Positions 1 through 9,405 of a DNA stretch of 64,000 bases are shown in pieces. A model generated the notes under the pieces. It had not been told where the DNA came from. It did not search any database and saw only the letters and a list, made by a program, of their open reading frames with translations. Where the stretch lies: the NCBI RefSeq assembly GCF_004920835.1, contig NZ_QFHO01000002.1, positions 62,001 to 126,000 on the forward strand. Direction: 5' to 3'. The number at the start of each line of letters is the position of its first letter. Position 1 is the first letter of the stretch. Position numbers and translations under genes: made by a program. This stretch comes from Stenotrophomonas maltophilia. GTDB lineage: Bacteria; Pseudomonadota; Gammaproteobacteria; Xanthomonadales; Xanthomonadaceae.

Positions 1-33
1 CGGCGACGGCGTGTCGCGCGCTGAATGGGTGCT

Positions 34-111
34 GGTAGTGCCGGCCGCTGGCCGGCAATCCCGTGGATCCATCAGACATTGCATGGTTGCCGGCCAGCGG
101 CCGGCACTACC
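34..111. repeat. Inverted pair of GTAG-type REP palindromes (SMAG-like)
   Basis: Two copies of a 25-bp unit beginning GGTAGTGCCGGCCGCTGG (34-58, and reverse complement at 87-111) face each other across about 28 bp. Each unit is itself a GC-rich hairpin. The GTAG head and CCGGC stem are the hallmark of the REP family described in Stenotrophomonas maltophilia. It sits just past the stop of the agmatine deiminase gene, the usual 3' location for such elements. Single or diverged copies recur at 12088-12112 and 26085-26139. Confidence 0.85.
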
Positions 112-112
112 G

Positions 113-1150
113 TCATGCCTTCAACAGGCCTTCCGGCAGCTGCATGGTGATGCAGTGCAGGCTGCCGTTCTGCCAGATCAGCGAGCGGCACGGCACCTGC
201 ACGATCTCGCGGCCCGGGTGCGCCTGCGCCAGCACGTCGCGGGCGAGATCGTCAGCCGGATCGCCGTAGGCCGGCATCAGTACCGCACCGTTGACGATCA
301 GGTAATTGGCGTACGAGGCAGCCAGGCGACGGCCTTCGTCGATCACCGGCTGTGCCCACGGCAGCGGGAACAGGCGGTACGGCTGCCCATCCTTGGTGCG
401 CAGTGCGGCCAGCTCGTCGCCCATCGCCTGCAGCTCGGCGTAATGCGAGTCGCTTTGGTCGTCGCAGGCCTGGTAGACGATGCTGTCGGCCGAGGCGAAG
501 CGGGCGAGGGTGTCGATGTGGGCGTCGGTGTCGTCGCCTTCCAGGTAGCCGTGGTCCAGCCACAGCACGCGATCCTGCTGCAGCCAGTCGGCCAGGTCGG
601 CAGTCAGGCTTGCCCGGTCGCGGTCCGGGTGGCGCTCGTGCAGGCACTTCCAGGTGGTCAGCAGGGTGCCTTCACCGTCGGTCTCGATGCCGCCGCCTTC
701 CAGCGCGAACGGGATGCTGCGCACCGGTGCGTCGTTGAACACGCCGGCCTGGTCGAGCACGCCCACCAGCTGGTCATCCAGGGTCGCGTCGAACTTGCCG
801 CCCCAGCCGGTGAAGCGGAAGTCCAGCAGCTGGAAGCCGCCATCGGCGCGGCGCAGGGTGATCGGGCCGGAGTCGCGCAGCCAGGTATCGTCGTAGGCCG
901 CCGTGGTGAAGTGGACCTTGTCCATGTCGATGCGGTTGGAGCGCAGCCGCATCTCGGCATAGGTCTCCACATCGTCGTCGGCCACGCAGATCAGCACCGG
1001 TTGGAAGCGGGTGATCGCCGCGACCAGCGCGATGTAGGTCTCTTCCACCTGGCCCAGGCGGTCGGCCCAGTCGGTGTCGGCGGTGGGCCAGGCAATCAGG
1101 ATGCCGCTCTGGGCTTCCCATTCGGCAGGAAAACGAAGGGTCTGGTTCAT
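113..1150 (-). CDS. aguA: Agmatine deiminase
   Basis: A 345-residue protein of the peptidyl-arginine deiminase fold. It should hydrolyse agmatine to N-carbamoylputrescine and ammonia, in the arginine decarboxylase route to putrescine, in the cytosol. The family signature TWLRDSGP is at residues 89-96, a Glu-Gly-Gly-Gly substrate loop lies near residue 150, and the nucleophilic Cys333 sits in the C-terminal GSLHC motif. Length and ends match the family. It is usually paired with N-carbamoylputrescine amidohydrolase, which would lie beyond the left edge on the same strand. The start is the first ATG after the upstream gene's stop region. Confidence 0.93.
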   Translation of the reverse strand: MNQTLRFPAEWEAQSGILIAWPTADTDWADRLGQVEETYIALVAAITRFQPVLICVADDDVETYAEMRLRSNRIDMDKVHFTTAAYDDTWLRDSGPITLRRADGGFQLLDFRFTGWGGKFDATLDDQLVGVLDQAGVFNDAPVRSIPFALEGGGIETDGEGTLLTTWKCLHERHPDRDRASLTADLADWLQQDRVLWLDHGYLEGDDTDAHIDTLARFASADSIVYQACDDQSDSHYAELQAMGDELAALRTKDGQPYRLFPLPWAQPVIDEGRRLAASYANYLIVNGAVLMPAYGDPADDLARDVLAQAHPGREIVQVPCRSLIWQNGSLHCITMQLPEGLLKA

Positions 1151-1189
1151 GGTCTCGCTACACAGGCCCGCGCACGGCGGGTAGAGGGA

Positions 1190-1519
1190 TCATCGGATCG
1201 GCGGTTTCGGGCCGATTTCGTTCGGGTCCGCCTGGTTGGCCACCACGTTGATCACCTTCTGCTTCTCGAAGTAGACGGTGAACTGCGGGTACACCCAGCG
1301 GTTGATGGTCGGCCATTGCCGCTTCTGCCCGCCACGCGGCTGCAGCTGCTCGCTCGGCGCGCCGAACTGCGCCTGCACCTGCTGCATGCTCTGGCCGCGC
1401 ACGGGCAGGGCACCAGCTGGTTTTTCGCGGGCGCGGTCGACAAGCAGGGTATCGGCCAGCACCGGTGTGGCGGCGGCCAGGGTGGCCAGCATGGCCAGGG
1501 CGGACAGGTAACGCTTCAT
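1190..1519 (-). CDS. Small secreted protein with BamE/SmpA-like GxxxxxVxxxFGxP motif
   Basis: A 109-residue protein with a clear Sec signal peptide (about residues 1-22, cleavage after ALA/VLA-D) and no lipobox. The mature part has GQSMQQVQAQFGAP, the pattern that opens BamE/SmpA-type domains, followed by a Trp/Tyr-rich strand region. I recognise it as a conserved periplasmic protein of Xanthomonadaceae but can assign no function. The resemblance to BamE rests on one motif and is an inference. It lies 40 bp upstream of aguA on the same strand and downstream of the rpmJ terminator, so it probably has its own promoter. Confidence 0.75.
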   Translation of the reverse strand: MKRYLSALAMLATLAAATPVLADTLLVDRAREKPAGALPVRGQSMQQVQAQFGAPSEQLQPRGGQKRQWPTINRWVYPQFTVYFEKQKVINVVANQADPNEIGPKPPIR

Positions 1520-1586
1520 CTCGAACTACTCCCCAGTGGTCAAGAACGGCGATTACAGCAAAAACGGCAGGAAAAAGCCGCATAAA

Positions 1587-1613
1587 CAAAAAACCGCCCG
1601 AAGGCGGCTTTTT
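1587..1613 (-). terminator. Rho-independent terminator behind rpmJ
   Basis: The stem AAGCCGCC / GGCGGTTT with a short TTCG loop is flanked by A and T runs on both sides, so it can terminate in either direction. Read on the minus strand it lies about 50 bp beyond the L36 stop and ends in a T-rich run, so it most likely ends the rpmJ transcript. Confidence 0.8.
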
Positions 1614-1665
1614 GCATCGGGTCGGCCCCGCGTAGGGCCAGCCGCAGCCGCGAGGGCTGTGAGGC

Positions 1666-1791
1666 TTAGCGCTGACGCGCCTTGAAACGCGGGTTCGACT
1701 TGCAGATGACGAAGATCTTGCCACGGCGACGCACGACCTTGCAGTCACGGTGACGGGCCTTCGCCGACTTCAGGGAGGACAGGACTTTCAT
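1666..1791 (-). CDS. rpmJ: 50S ribosomal protein L36, zinc-independent (C-minus) paralogue
   Basis: A 41-residue basic protein beginning [14 protein letters not shown] and ending FKARQR, nearly the YkgO form of L36. The canonical L36 CxxC...CxxxxH zinc ribbon is incomplete: the first Cys position is occupied by His/Arg residues and the final His is Arg, leaving only two cysteines. That is the zinc-independent C-minus type, which in other bacteria replaces the zinc form under zinc limitation. Upstream in-frame ATGs exist, but homologues begin at this MKVL. No Zur box was identified by eye. Confidence 0.92.
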   Translation of the reverse strand: MKVLSSLKSAKARHRDCKVVRRRGKIFVICKSNPRFKARQR

Positions 1792-1988
1792 GGCATACCT
1801 CGGCGTAAACAGTAGTTGTTCGGGTGGAGCGTGGCCGCGATATGCGAAAGACAATCGGCAGTTGACGCTCGTTCAAGCCCGCCATTCTACCGGGCTTTTC
1901 CTCGTGGTTTCAAGTGGTTGCACAAAAGATCCTGCTGGGGGCGTCTGGCAGGGGCTAGAATGGCCTCTTCACACGCTCTGGGACCCCC

Positions 1989-2666
1989 ATGAATCCACTC
2001 GCTCCCGTCCTGACCATCGACGGCCCATCCGGGGCCGGCAAGGGTACCATCAGCCGCATCGTGGCGCGCCGGATGGGCTGGCATTACCTGGATTCGGGCG
2101 CGCTGTACCGGGCGGTGGGCGTGGCTGCCAGCTGGGCCGACATCGATACCTCGGATGCCTCGGCGCTGGTCCGCTGCACCTTCGACACCCACGTCCAGTT
2201 TGTCGAGCAGGGCGAGGCCATGCGGGTCCTGGTCAACGGCACCGATGCCACCGACGAGCTGCGCCTGGAGACCACGGGGGCGCTGGCCTCGGCCATTGCC
2301 GCCATTCCTGAGGTCCGTGCCGCCCTGAAGGAGCGCCAGCGCGCATTCAGGGAACTGCCGGGCCTGGTCGCCGATGGCCGTGACATGGGCACGGTGATCT
2401 TCCCGGACGCGTCCTACAAGGTCTTTCTGACCGCCAGTGCCGAGGAGCGCGCCGAGCGCCGGCATAAGCAGTTGAAAGACAAGGGGGTTTCTGTTAGCTT
2501 TGATGACCTCCTGCGCGAGATCATGGCCCGCGACGCCCGTGATGCTCAGCGTACCGTGGCGCCCCTGAAGCCGGCAGACGATGCTGTCCTCATCGACACC
2601 ACAGGCATCGGCATCGATGATGTCGTTGCCCGAGTGATGGATCTGCTTCCGGTTCCGGCTGCCTGA
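1989..2666 (+). CDS. cmk: Cytidylate kinase
   Basis: A 225-residue NMP kinase that phosphorylates CMP and dCMP from ATP for nucleic-acid and lipid precursor supply. The P-loop GPSGAGKG is at residues 12-19 and is followed by the [10 protein letters not shown] nucleotide-binding helix. The [13 protein letters not shown] motif and the EERAERR lid arginines are present. The length is typical. It is placed directly before rpsA, the conserved proteobacterial order. ATG follows a short spacer after GGGACCCCC. Confidence 0.96.
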   Translation: MNPLAPVLTIDGPSGAGKGTISRIVARRMGWHYLDSGALYRAVGVAASWADIDTSDASALVRCTFDTHVQFVEQGEAMRVLVNGTDATDELRLETTGALASAIAAIPEVRAALKERQRAFRELPGLVADGRDMGTVIFPDASYKVFLTASAEERAERRHKQLKDKGVSVSFDDLLREIMARDARDAQRTVAPLKPADDAVLIDTTGIGIDDVVARVMDLLPVPAA

Positions 2667-2864
2667 TCCGTTCGCGCGGGAGTACTGCCAGCAACACCGG
2701 TGGTGGTCGCGCAAAGCAGTGCTGTACCAGCTCCGTCGCGCAATGATGCGTGGCGGTTTTCCTACTACACACGACCTGCGTTTCCGGGGTCGACCAACAG
2801 GCGGGCGGTCGCCATTCCCCTGAAGGGGACGCCACCGACCCATGTGTCCAACAGAGTAAATCTA

Positions 2865-4550
2865 ATGACCGAATCATTTGCCGAACTGTTTGAAGCCAGC
2901 CAGGCCAACCTGGCCAAGCTGAAGCCGGGCGCCATCGTCAGCGGTACCGTTGTTGAAGTCCGCGGCGACGTCGTGGTGATCAACGCTGGCCTGAAGTCCG
3001 AAGGCATCGTGCCGATCGAACAGTTCCGTAACGACGCTGGCGAAATCGACGTCGCCGAAGGCGACATCGTCAAGGTCGCCCTCGACTCGATCGAGAACGG
3101 CTTCGGCGAAACCGTCCTGTCGCGCGAGAAGGCCAAGCGCGCGATGGTGTGGGACGAGCTGGAAGAAGCGTTGGAAAAGAACGAAACCATCACCGGCCGC
3201 ATCAGCGGCAAGGTCAAGGGTGGTTTCACCGTGGACATCAAGGATGTCCGCGCCTTCCTGCCGGGTTCCCTGGTCGATGTGCGCCCGGTGCGCGATCCGG
3301 CCTACCTGGAAGGCAAGGAGCTCGAGTTCAAGCTCATCAAGCTGGACCGCAAGCGTAACAACGTCGTGGTTTCGCGCCGCGCTGTCGTCGAAAGCGAGCA
3401 CTCGGAAGAGCGCGAGCAGCTGATGGACAAGCTGCAGGAAGGCGCGATCCTGAAGGGTGTCGTCAAGAACCTGACCGACTACGGCGCGTTCGTGGACCTG
3501 GGCGGTATCGACGGCCTGCTGCACATCACCGACATGGCATGGAAGCGCGTGCGCCATCCGTCCGAAGTCGTGAACGTCGGCGACGAGCTGGACGTGCGCG
3601 TGCTGAAGTTCGACCGCGAGCGCAACCGCGTTTCGCTGGGCCTGAAGCAGCTGGGCGAAGATCCGTGGGATAACATCGCCCGTCGTTACCCGGCCAACAG
3701 CCGCGTGTTCGGCAAGGTCTCCAACGTCACCGATTACGGCGCGTTCGTCGAGATCGAGCCGGGCGTCGAAGGCCTGGTGCACGTTTCCGAAATGGATTGG
3801 ACCAACAAGAACGTCAACCCGTCCAAGGTCGTGCAGGTCGGTGACGAAGTTGAAGTCATGGTCCTGGACGTGGACGAGGAGCGTCGCCGCATCTCGCTGG
3901 GCATGAAGCAGGTTGCCGCCAATCCGTGGGAAACCTTCGCTGCCACCCACAAGAAGGGTGACAAGGTGTCGGGCCAGATCAAGTCGATCACCGACTTCGG
4001 CATCTTCATCGGCCTGGACGGCGGCATCGACGGCCTGGTTCACCTGTCCGACATCAGCTGGGCGACCACTGGCGAAGACATCGTTCGCAACTTCAAGAAG
4101 GGCGACACCCTGGACGCGGTTGTCCTGGCTGTCGATCCGGAGCGTGAGCGCATCTCGCTGGGCGTCAAGCAGCTGGAGCAGGATCCGTTCGGCCAGTACA
4201 TGGCTGCCAATCCGAAGGGCTCCAAGGTTGAGGGCGTGGTGAAGGAAGTCGACGCCAAGGGCGCGATCATCGAGCTGGCTGACGGCATCGAAGGTTACGT
4301 CTCGGCCCGCGACATCGCCAACGAGCGCGTTGACGACGCCACCCAGCACCTGAAGGTCGGCGACAAGGTCGAAGCCAAGTTCGTGGGCATGGACCGCAAG
4401 GGCCGCACCCTGCAGCTGTCGATCAAGGCCAAGGACGACGCGGAAATGCGCGAAGTGCTGGAGGAATACCAGTCCTCTTCGGCTGCCAGCGGCACCACCC
4501 AGCTGGGCGCGCTGCTGCGTGCGCAGCTGAGCGGCAACAAGTCCGAGTAA
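2865..4550 (+). CDS. rpsA: 30S ribosomal protein S1
   Basis: A 561-residue protein made of six S1 (OB-fold) repeats. It binds mRNA leaders and brings them to the 30S subunit. Repeats with the Y/FGAFV(D/E) core recur, for example [16 protein letters not shown] and [17 protein letters not shown], each followed by ERxRxSLGxKQ. The reading frame is open upstream, but the family begins at [12 protein letters not shown], so I chose ATG 2865. The 198-bp gap after cmk holds no recognisable gene; a small CCCCTGAAGGGG hairpin just before the start may matter, because S1 controls its own translation in other bacteria. Confidence 0.97.
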   Translation: MTESFAELFEASQANLAKLKPGAIVSGTVVEVRGDVVVINAGLKSEGIVPIEQFRNDAGEIDVAEGDIVKVALDSIENGFGETVLSREKAKRAMVWDELEEALEKNETITGRISGKVKGGFTVDIKDVRAFLPGSLVDVRPVRDPAYLEGKELEFKLIKLDRKRNNVVVSRRAVVESEHSEEREQLMDKLQEGAILKGVVKNLTDYGAFVDLGGIDGLLHITDMAWKRVRHPSEVVNVGDELDVRVLKFDRERNRVSLGLKQLGEDPWDNIARRYPANSRVFGKVSNVTDYGAFVEIEPGVEGLVHVSEMDWTNKNVNPSKVVQVGDEVEVMVLDVDEERRRISLGMKQVAANPWETFAATHKKGDKVSGQIKSITDFGIFIGLDGGIDGLVHLSDISWATTGEDIVRNFKKGDTLDAVVLAVDPERERISLGVKQLEQDPFGQYMAANPKGSKVEGVVKEVDAKGAIIELADGIEGYVSARDIANERVDDATQHLKVGDKVEAKFVGMDRKGRTLQLSIKAKDDAEMREVLEEYQSSSAASGTTQLGALLRAQLSGNKSE

Positions 4551-4579
4551 TCGGCCTTACGCTGTTCGTTGTTTCCTGG

Positions 4580-4606
4580 ACGGCCCGGGCACTGCCCGGG
4601 CCGTTT
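4580..4606 (+). terminator. Hairpin after rpsA
   Basis: A perfect ACGGCCCGGGC/GCCCGGGCCGT stem with a short ACT loop lies 30 bp past the rpsA stop and before ihfB. The following run (TTTC) is short, so termination may be partial and allow read-through into ihfB. Confidence 0.6.
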
Positions 4607-4637
4607 CAGGCTGAGATGCCCCTGATGTGAGCCGGTA

Positions 4638-4943
4638 ATGACCAAATCCGAACTGATCGAAATCCTTGCGCGCCGGCAGGCGCACCTGAAGGCCGATGAT
4701 GTCGATCTGGCGGTCAAGTCATTGCTGGAAATGATGGGCGGTTCCCTCTCTGCCGGGGATCGCATCGAAATCCGTGGCTTTGGCAGCTTCTCGCTGCACT
4801 ACCGTCCGCCGCGCCTGGGCCGCAACCCGAAGACCGGTGAATCGGTGGCCCTTCCGGGCAAGCACGTCCCCCATTTCAAGCCGGGCAAGGAACTGCGCGA
4901 GCGGGTCAGCAGTGTGCTGCCGCTGGACGCCGATCCGGCCTGA
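4638..4943 (+). CDS. ihfB: Integration host factor subunit beta
   Basis: A 101-residue DNA-bending protein that pairs with IhfA and acts in nucleoid architecture, transcription and recombination. It has the HU/IHF fold: [11 protein letters not shown]-terminal helices, [12 protein letters not shown], and the [13 protein letters not shown] beta-arm including the DNA-intercalating proline. It follows rpsA as in most gamma-proteobacteria. Confidence 0.96.
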
Positions 4944-5025
4944 GCCCGCCCCGCCGTCGCGCCACCGCGTGCGAATCGAGCCGCGAGTCGGATAAGCTAC
5001 GGTCTCCTGCCACTGGAGCTGTCGC

Positions 5026-5310
5026 ATGAAGGTTTTTCGTCTGCTGGTCCTGCTGGCGGTGCTGATCCTTGGGCTGATCATTGGTGCGGTCAACATGACC
5101 GCGATGTCGATCAACCTGTTGTTCACCCAATTGAATACGTCCGTCGGCGTGGCGCTGATTGCCGCGCTGCTGATCGGCGTGATCGTCGGCGCCGGCCTGG
5201 TGCTGGTGAGCGTGGTCATTCCGCTCTACAGCCAGCTGCGCCGCGCCAACAAGTCCGTTGCCGCCACGTCGGCGCCGGTGGTTCCCCCGCAATCTTTTGA
5301 TGGACGCTGA
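5026..5310 (+). CDS. lapA: Lipopolysaccharide assembly protein LapA-domain membrane protein
   Basis: A 94-residue inner-membrane protein with two hydrophobic segments (about residues 4-22 and 41-65) and a basic cytoplasmic tail, the DUF1049/LapA layout. LapA acts with LapB in controlling LPS synthesis through LpxC turnover. It ends 6 bp before lapB, the conserved pair. ATG follows a GGAGCT ribosome site. Confidence 0.88.
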   Translation: MKVFRLLVLLAVLILGLIIGAVNMTAMSINLLFTQLNTSVGVALIAALLIGVIVGAGLVLVSVVIPLYSQLRRANKSVAATSAPVVPPQSFDGR

Positions 5311-5316
5311 CCGAAG

Positions 5317-6495
5317 ATGGATTTCGTCACCGAGTGGCTGTGGTTTTTCCTGTTCGTTCCGCTGGCCGCATTGGCCGGATGGGTGATCGGCCGGCGTGGC
5401 GGGCAACGCCACGGTGACAACCAGGTCAGCCGCCTGTCCAGCACCTATTTCCGCGGCCTGAACTACCTGCTCAACGAACAGCCGGACAAGGCCATCGAGC
5501 TGTTCCTGCACATCGCCGAGCTGGACAAGGAAACCTTCGAGACCCAGGTCGCGCTGGGCCATCTTTTCCGCCGCCGTGGTGAAGTCGATCGCGCCATCCG
5601 CCTGCACCAGGGCCTGGTCAACCGCCACGACCTGAGCGACGCGCAGCGCGTGCAGGCGCTGCTGGCACTGGGCGAGGACTACATGAAGTCCGGCCTGCTG
5701 GACCGCGCAGAGACCGTGTTCACCGAACTGGCGCAGCTGGACCAGCGTGCTCCGCAGGCGCTCAAGCACCTGATCGGCATTTACCAGGCTGAGCGTGACT
5801 GGGAAAAGGCGATCGACAATGCCACCCGCTTCGAGGACGTGACCGGCGAGCCGATGGGCAAGCTGATCGGCCAGTTCGAGTGCGAGCTGGCCGAGCGCTT
5901 CCGCGGCGCCGGCAAGCTGGAAGAGGCGAGGGCAGCGATTGCCCGCGCCTACCAGGCCGACGCGATGTCGGTGCGTGCCGGCATCATCGAGGGCCGCCTG
6001 GAAACGGATGCCGGCAACGCCGAAGCCGCCGTGCGCGCGTTCGAGCGCGCGGCCCGCAACGATCCCGAGTACCTGCCCGAGCTGCTGCCTGCGCTGATGG
6101 CCAACTACCGGAAGGTCGGCGACCTCGGCGGTGCGCGTGCGTTCCTCTCGGAAATGACCGAGCACTATCGTGGTATCGCCCCGGTGCTGGCGCTGACCCG
6201 CCTGATGGAAGAGCAGGAGGGCGTGGCCCCGGCCCGTGCCTACCTCGGCCGCCAGCTCAAGGATCGTCCTTCGGTACGTGGCGAGTCCGCGCTGATCGAC
6301 CTGACCCTGGCCGAAGGCGCCGATTCCACGGCGACCCTGCACGACCTCAAGCACATCACCGACCAGTTGCTGGTCCGCAACCCCGCTTACCGCTGCACCC
6401 GCTGCGGCTTCGGCGCGCGTACCCACCACTGGCAGTGCCCGAGCTGCAAGGAGTGGGGCACGGTCAAGCCACTGCTGAACTACGCGGTGCTCTGA
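5317..6495 (+). CDS. lapB: Lipopolysaccharide assembly protein LapB (YciM)
   Basis: A 392-residue protein with one N-terminal membrane anchor (about residues 5-25), a long run of TPR helices and a C-terminal rubredoxin-like zinc ribbon with Cys360, Cys363, Cys374 and Cys377 (CTRC...CPSC). This is the full LapB plan. In E. coli LapB links LPS transport with FtsH-dependent LpxC degradation. It lies between lapA and the glycosyl carrier transferase, consistent with envelope glycan genes in one transcription unit. Confidence 0.95.
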   Translation: MDFVTEWLWFFLFVPLAALAGWVIGRRGGQRHGDNQVSRLSSTYFRGLNYLLNEQPDKAIELFLHIAELDKETFETQVALGHLFRRRGEVDRAIRLHQGLVNRHDLSDAQRVQALLALGEDYMKSGLLDRAETVFTELAQLDQRAPQALKHLIGIYQAERDWEKAIDNATRFEDVTGEPMGKLIGQFECELAERFRGAGKLEEARAAIARAYQADAMSVRAGIIEGRLETDAGNAEAAVRAFERAARNDPEYLPELLPALMANYRKVGDLGGARAFLSEMTEHYRGIAPVLALTRLMEEQEGVAPARAYLGRQLKDRPSVRGESALIDLTLAEGADSTATLHDLKHITDQLLVRNPAYRCTRCGFGARTHHWQCPSCKEWGTVKPLLNYAVL

Positions 6496-6498
6496 TCC

Positions 6499-7488
6499 AT
6501 GCCGTGGTTTGTGATGGGGGCGCTGCTGGGATTGGCCCTGCTGAGTGCGGCGCTGACCTGGGCGGCACGCGGTTACGCGCTGCGCAGGCAGCTGATGGAC
6601 CAGCCCGGCGAACGCCGCAGCCATAGCGTGGCAACCCCCCGCGGTGGCGGCATCGCCATCGTCATCAGCCTGCTCGTTACGGCGGGCGTGGCGATGTGGG
6701 CCTGGCCCGAAGCAACGCCCAGCCTGCTGGTTGCCAGTCTCGGCCTGGTCCTGGTCGCGGGCATCGGCTGGTGGGACGATCACAAGCCGCTTCCGGCCAT
6801 GCGCCGGCTGCTGGTGCACTTCATCGCCGCCGCGCTGCTGGCTGCGTTGGTCAAGATGCATGGTGGCAGCTGGCTGCTGGCCGTGCTGGTGCTGCTGTTC
6901 ACTGCCTCGCTGATCAACATCTGGAACTTCATGGATGGGATCAACGGCATTGCCGCCAGCCAGGCCATCGTGGTCGCGCTGGGCCTGGCGCCGGTGCTGC
7001 CCTGGCCCTATTCGCTTGCCGCCGTGGCGCTGGGCCTGGCCTGCCTGGGATTCCTGCCGTTCAACTTTCCGCGCGCACGGATCTTCATGGGTGATGTCGG
7101 AAGTGGCGCGCTGGGGTATGCCGTGGCGGTGGTTCTGGCGATCGCCAGCGTGCGTACCGACATCAATTGGATCCTGCTGCTGGTCCCGGCCTCGGCGTTC
7201 CTTGTGGACGCAGGCTTCACACTGCTGGCGCGCATCATTTCCGGGCAACGCTGGACGGAACCCCATACCCAGCACGTCTACCAGAGGGCGGTCCAGGCAG
7301 GAGCCAGCCACGCTCAGGTGACAGGGATGTACTTTGCTTTGGGCCTGTTCAGTATTACAGTGCTTAATGTCTGCTCGAATTTGCAGCCGAGGTGGGAGGC
7401 TGTCGTGGCGATCGCGTGGTTCATTGCGCTGAGCGTCCTTTGGCTCCTCCTGCGCAATGGATTGCGTCACCGACAAGGAACTATCTGA
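6499..7488 (+). CDS. Polyprenyl-phosphate sugar-1-phosphate transferase (WecA/WbpL type)
   Basis: A 329-residue polytopic protein of the MraY/WecA family with about ten membrane segments. It should transfer a HexNAc-1-phosphate from a UDP-sugar to undecaprenyl phosphate, the first step of O-antigen or similar glycan assembly at the inner membrane. The catalytic Asp motifs are visible: WWDDHKPLP, NIWNFMDGINGI and RIFMGDVGSG, the last holding the Mg-binding Asp. It starts 3 bp after lapB and ends 3 bp before the WbpM-type dehydratase. The donor sugar cannot be told from sequence; WbpL-like UDP-FucNAc/GlcNAc use is likely from the neighbour. Confidence 0.88.
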   Translation: MPWFVMGALLGLALLSAALTWAARGYALRRQLMDQPGERRSHSVATPRGGGIAIVISLLVTAGVAMWAWPEATPSLLVASLGLVLVAGIGWWDDHKPLPAMRRLLVHFIAAALLAALVKMHGGSWLLAVLVLLFTASLINIWNFMDGINGIAASQAIVVALGLAPVLPWPYSLAAVALGLACLGFLPFNFPRARIFMGDVGSGALGYAVAVVLAIASVRTDINWILLLVPASAFLVDAGFTLLARIISGQRWTEPHTQHVYQRAVQAGASHAQVTGMYFALGLFSITVLNVCSNLQPRWEAVVAIAWFIALSVLWLLLRNGLRHRQGTI

Positions 7489-7491
7489 CTC

Positions 7492-9405
7492 ATGGCTTCA
7501 CCCTGGCGGGACAGAATCCTCGGCCTGATGCCGCGTTCGGCCATCGTCTGCCACGACCTTTTCATGGTCTGGGCATGCTGGCAGCTGCTCCATGCGGGGC
7601 GCTACTCGATCCTTCCCAACGCGCCCGCGCTTCCCCTGTGGAATGTCGACACCACCCTGGTACTGCTGCTGCAGGGCCTGGTGTTCTGGCGCGTTGGCCT
7701 GTATCGCGGGCTGTGGCGTTTCGCCAGCGTCAGCGACCTGCTGAACATCTTCAAGGCCAGCTTCATCGGCATGGTCGCCATCGTGCTGGTGCTGATGTGG
7801 AAGCGCTTCGATGGCGTACCGATGTCGGTGCTGGTGATCTATCCGTTCGCACTGTCGGCGCTGCTGGGTGCGCCCCGGCTGCTGTACCGGGCCTGGAAGG
7901 ATTACCAGTCGCTGCAGTCGGATTCGTCCGCGCGGCGCGTGTTGATCCTCGGTGCCGGCCAGGCGGCCGAGACCCTGGTCCGCGACCTGCGCCGGTCGGG
8001 CAACTTCGAACCGGTGGGCCTGCTGGATGATGCGCCCCACCTGCGTGGGGCCAAGCTGCAGGGCCTGCCCATCTTGGGCGGCCTGGACGACGCGCCGGCA
8101 GTGGTTCGCGAAACCGCGGCCAAGCTGCTGGTCATTGCTATTCCGTCGCTGGATGCCGCGGGCATGCAGCGGATCGTCGCCATCTGCGAAAGCACCGGCG
8201 TGCCGTTCCGTACCGTACCCAAGCTCAGCGACATCCTGCAGGGCCAGTCGCTGCCAGGGCAGTTGAAGGAAGTGGCGATCGAGGATCTGCTCGGCCGCAA
8301 GCCGATCATGCCGGACTGGAACCTGATTCGCGGCTGGTTGGGCGGCCGTACCGTGATGGTCACCGGTGCCGGTGGCTCGATCGGCTCGGAGCTGTGCCGC
8401 CAGTGCGCGCGCCATGGCGCCGGCCGCATCATCCTGCTGGAGATCAGCGAGCTGCTGTTGCTGACCATTGAAGGCGAGCTGCGCCGCAGCTTCCCCGATG
8501 TCGAGGTCGAAGCGGTACTGGGCGACTGTGGCGACCCGGCGGTGATCCGCCACGCGTTGTCGCTGCATCCGGTCGATACCGCGTTCCATGCCGCTGCCTA
8601 CAAGCATGTGCCGGTGCTGGAGCGTCAGCTGCGCGAAGCGGTGCGAAACAATATCCTGGCCACCGAGAACGTGGCTCGTGCCTGCCTTGAGGCGCACGTC
8701 GAGCATTTCGTGTTCATCTCTACCGACAAGGCGGTTGATCCGGTCAATGCGCTGGGTGCCAGCAAGCGCTACGCCGAGATGATCTGCCAGAGCCTGGACC
8801 AGAGGTCCACGCATACCCGGTTCGTCACCGTGCGCTTCGGCAACGTGCTGGCCTCGGCCGGCAGCGTGGTGCCGCTGTTCCGCGAGCAGATCCTGCGCGG
8901 CGGACCGGTTACTGTCACCGACCCGGAAGTCAGCCGCTACTTCATGACCATCCCGGAGGCCTGCCAGTTGATTCTGCAGGCCGCCGCGTCAGCCTCGCAT
9001 GGTGCGATCTATACGCTTGACATGGGTGAGCCGGTGCCAATCCGCGTCCTGGCCGAACAGATGATCCGCCTGGCCGGCAAGCAGCCGTACAAGGACATTC
9101 CGATCATCTACACCGGCCTGCGCCCGGGCGAGAAGCTGCACGAGACGCTGTTCTATTCGGACGAGGACTATCGTTCGACCGCGCACCCGAAGATTCTCGA
9201 GGCCGGTGTGCGCACGTTCGCGCGCGATGTGGTGCTGGGCAATGTCCCGCGCCTGCGCGAGGCGGTGTGCAGCTACGACACCACCAGCATCCAGGAGATC
9301 CTGTTCGCGACGATGCCGGAGTTCTCTCCCATCGAACAGGATGCTTACATTTCATCCGCTAAAGTCGTGCCCTTTCCGGCACGTGAGGCCAACAGGCACC
9401 AATGA
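7492..9405 (+). CDS. Membrane-bound UDP-sugar 4,6-dehydratase (WbpM/CapD family)
   Basis: A 637-residue protein with four N-terminal membrane helices, a CoA-binding-like Rossmann domain (VLILGAGQAA) and a large C-terminal SDR domain opening VMVTGAGGSIGSE. It converts UDP-GlcNAc to the 4-keto-6-deoxy sugar for QuiNAc/FucNAc-type O-antigen. In the catalytic stretch ISTDKAVDPVNALGASKR, Leu stands where WbpM has Met (S-M-K) and ordinary SDRs have Tyr. It is coupled to the transferase before it and overlaps galU by 4 bp (ATGA), so all three are probably co-translated. Confidence 0.9.
   Translation: MASPWRDRILGLMPRSAIVCHDLFMVWACWQLLHAGRYSILPNAPALPLWNVDTTLVLLLQGLVFWRVGLYRGLWRFASVSDLLNIFKASFIGMVAIVLVLMWKRFDGVPMSVLVIYPFALSALLGAPRLLYRAWKDYQSLQSDSSARRVLILGAGQAAETLVRDLRRSGNFEPVGLLDDAPHLRGAKLQGLPILGGLDDAPAVVRETAAKLLVIAIPSLDAAGMQRIVAICESTGVPFRTVPKLSDILQGQSLPGQLKEVAIEDLLGRKPIMPDWNLIRGWLGGRTVMVTGAGGSIGSELCRQCARHGAGRIILLEISELLLLTIEGELRRSFPDVEVEAVLGDCGDPAVIRHALSLHPVDTAFHAAAYKHVPVLERQLREAVRNNILATENVARACLEAHVEHFVFISTDKAVDPVNALGASKRYAEMICQSLDQRSTHTRFVTVRFGNVLASAGSVVPLFREQILRGGPVTVTDPEVSRYFMTIPEACQLILQAAASASHGAIYTLDMGEPVPIRVLAEQMIRLAGKQPYKDIPIIYTGLRPGEKLHETLFYSDEDYRSTAHPKILEAGVRTFARDVVLGNVPRLREAVCSYDTTSIQEILFATMPEFSPIEQDAYISSAKVVPFPAREANRHQ

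Noticed and set aside
1-24. Possible tail of a plus-strand gene (Arg-rich, then TGA)
   Set aside because: Only seven codons are visible, which is too short to support a call.
4906-7476. Open frame of 856 codons on the minus strand opposite lapA, lapB and the transferase
   Set aside because: It has His/Gln/Arg-rich low-complexity translation typical of antisense frames in high-GC DNA; the plus strand has three clear genes.
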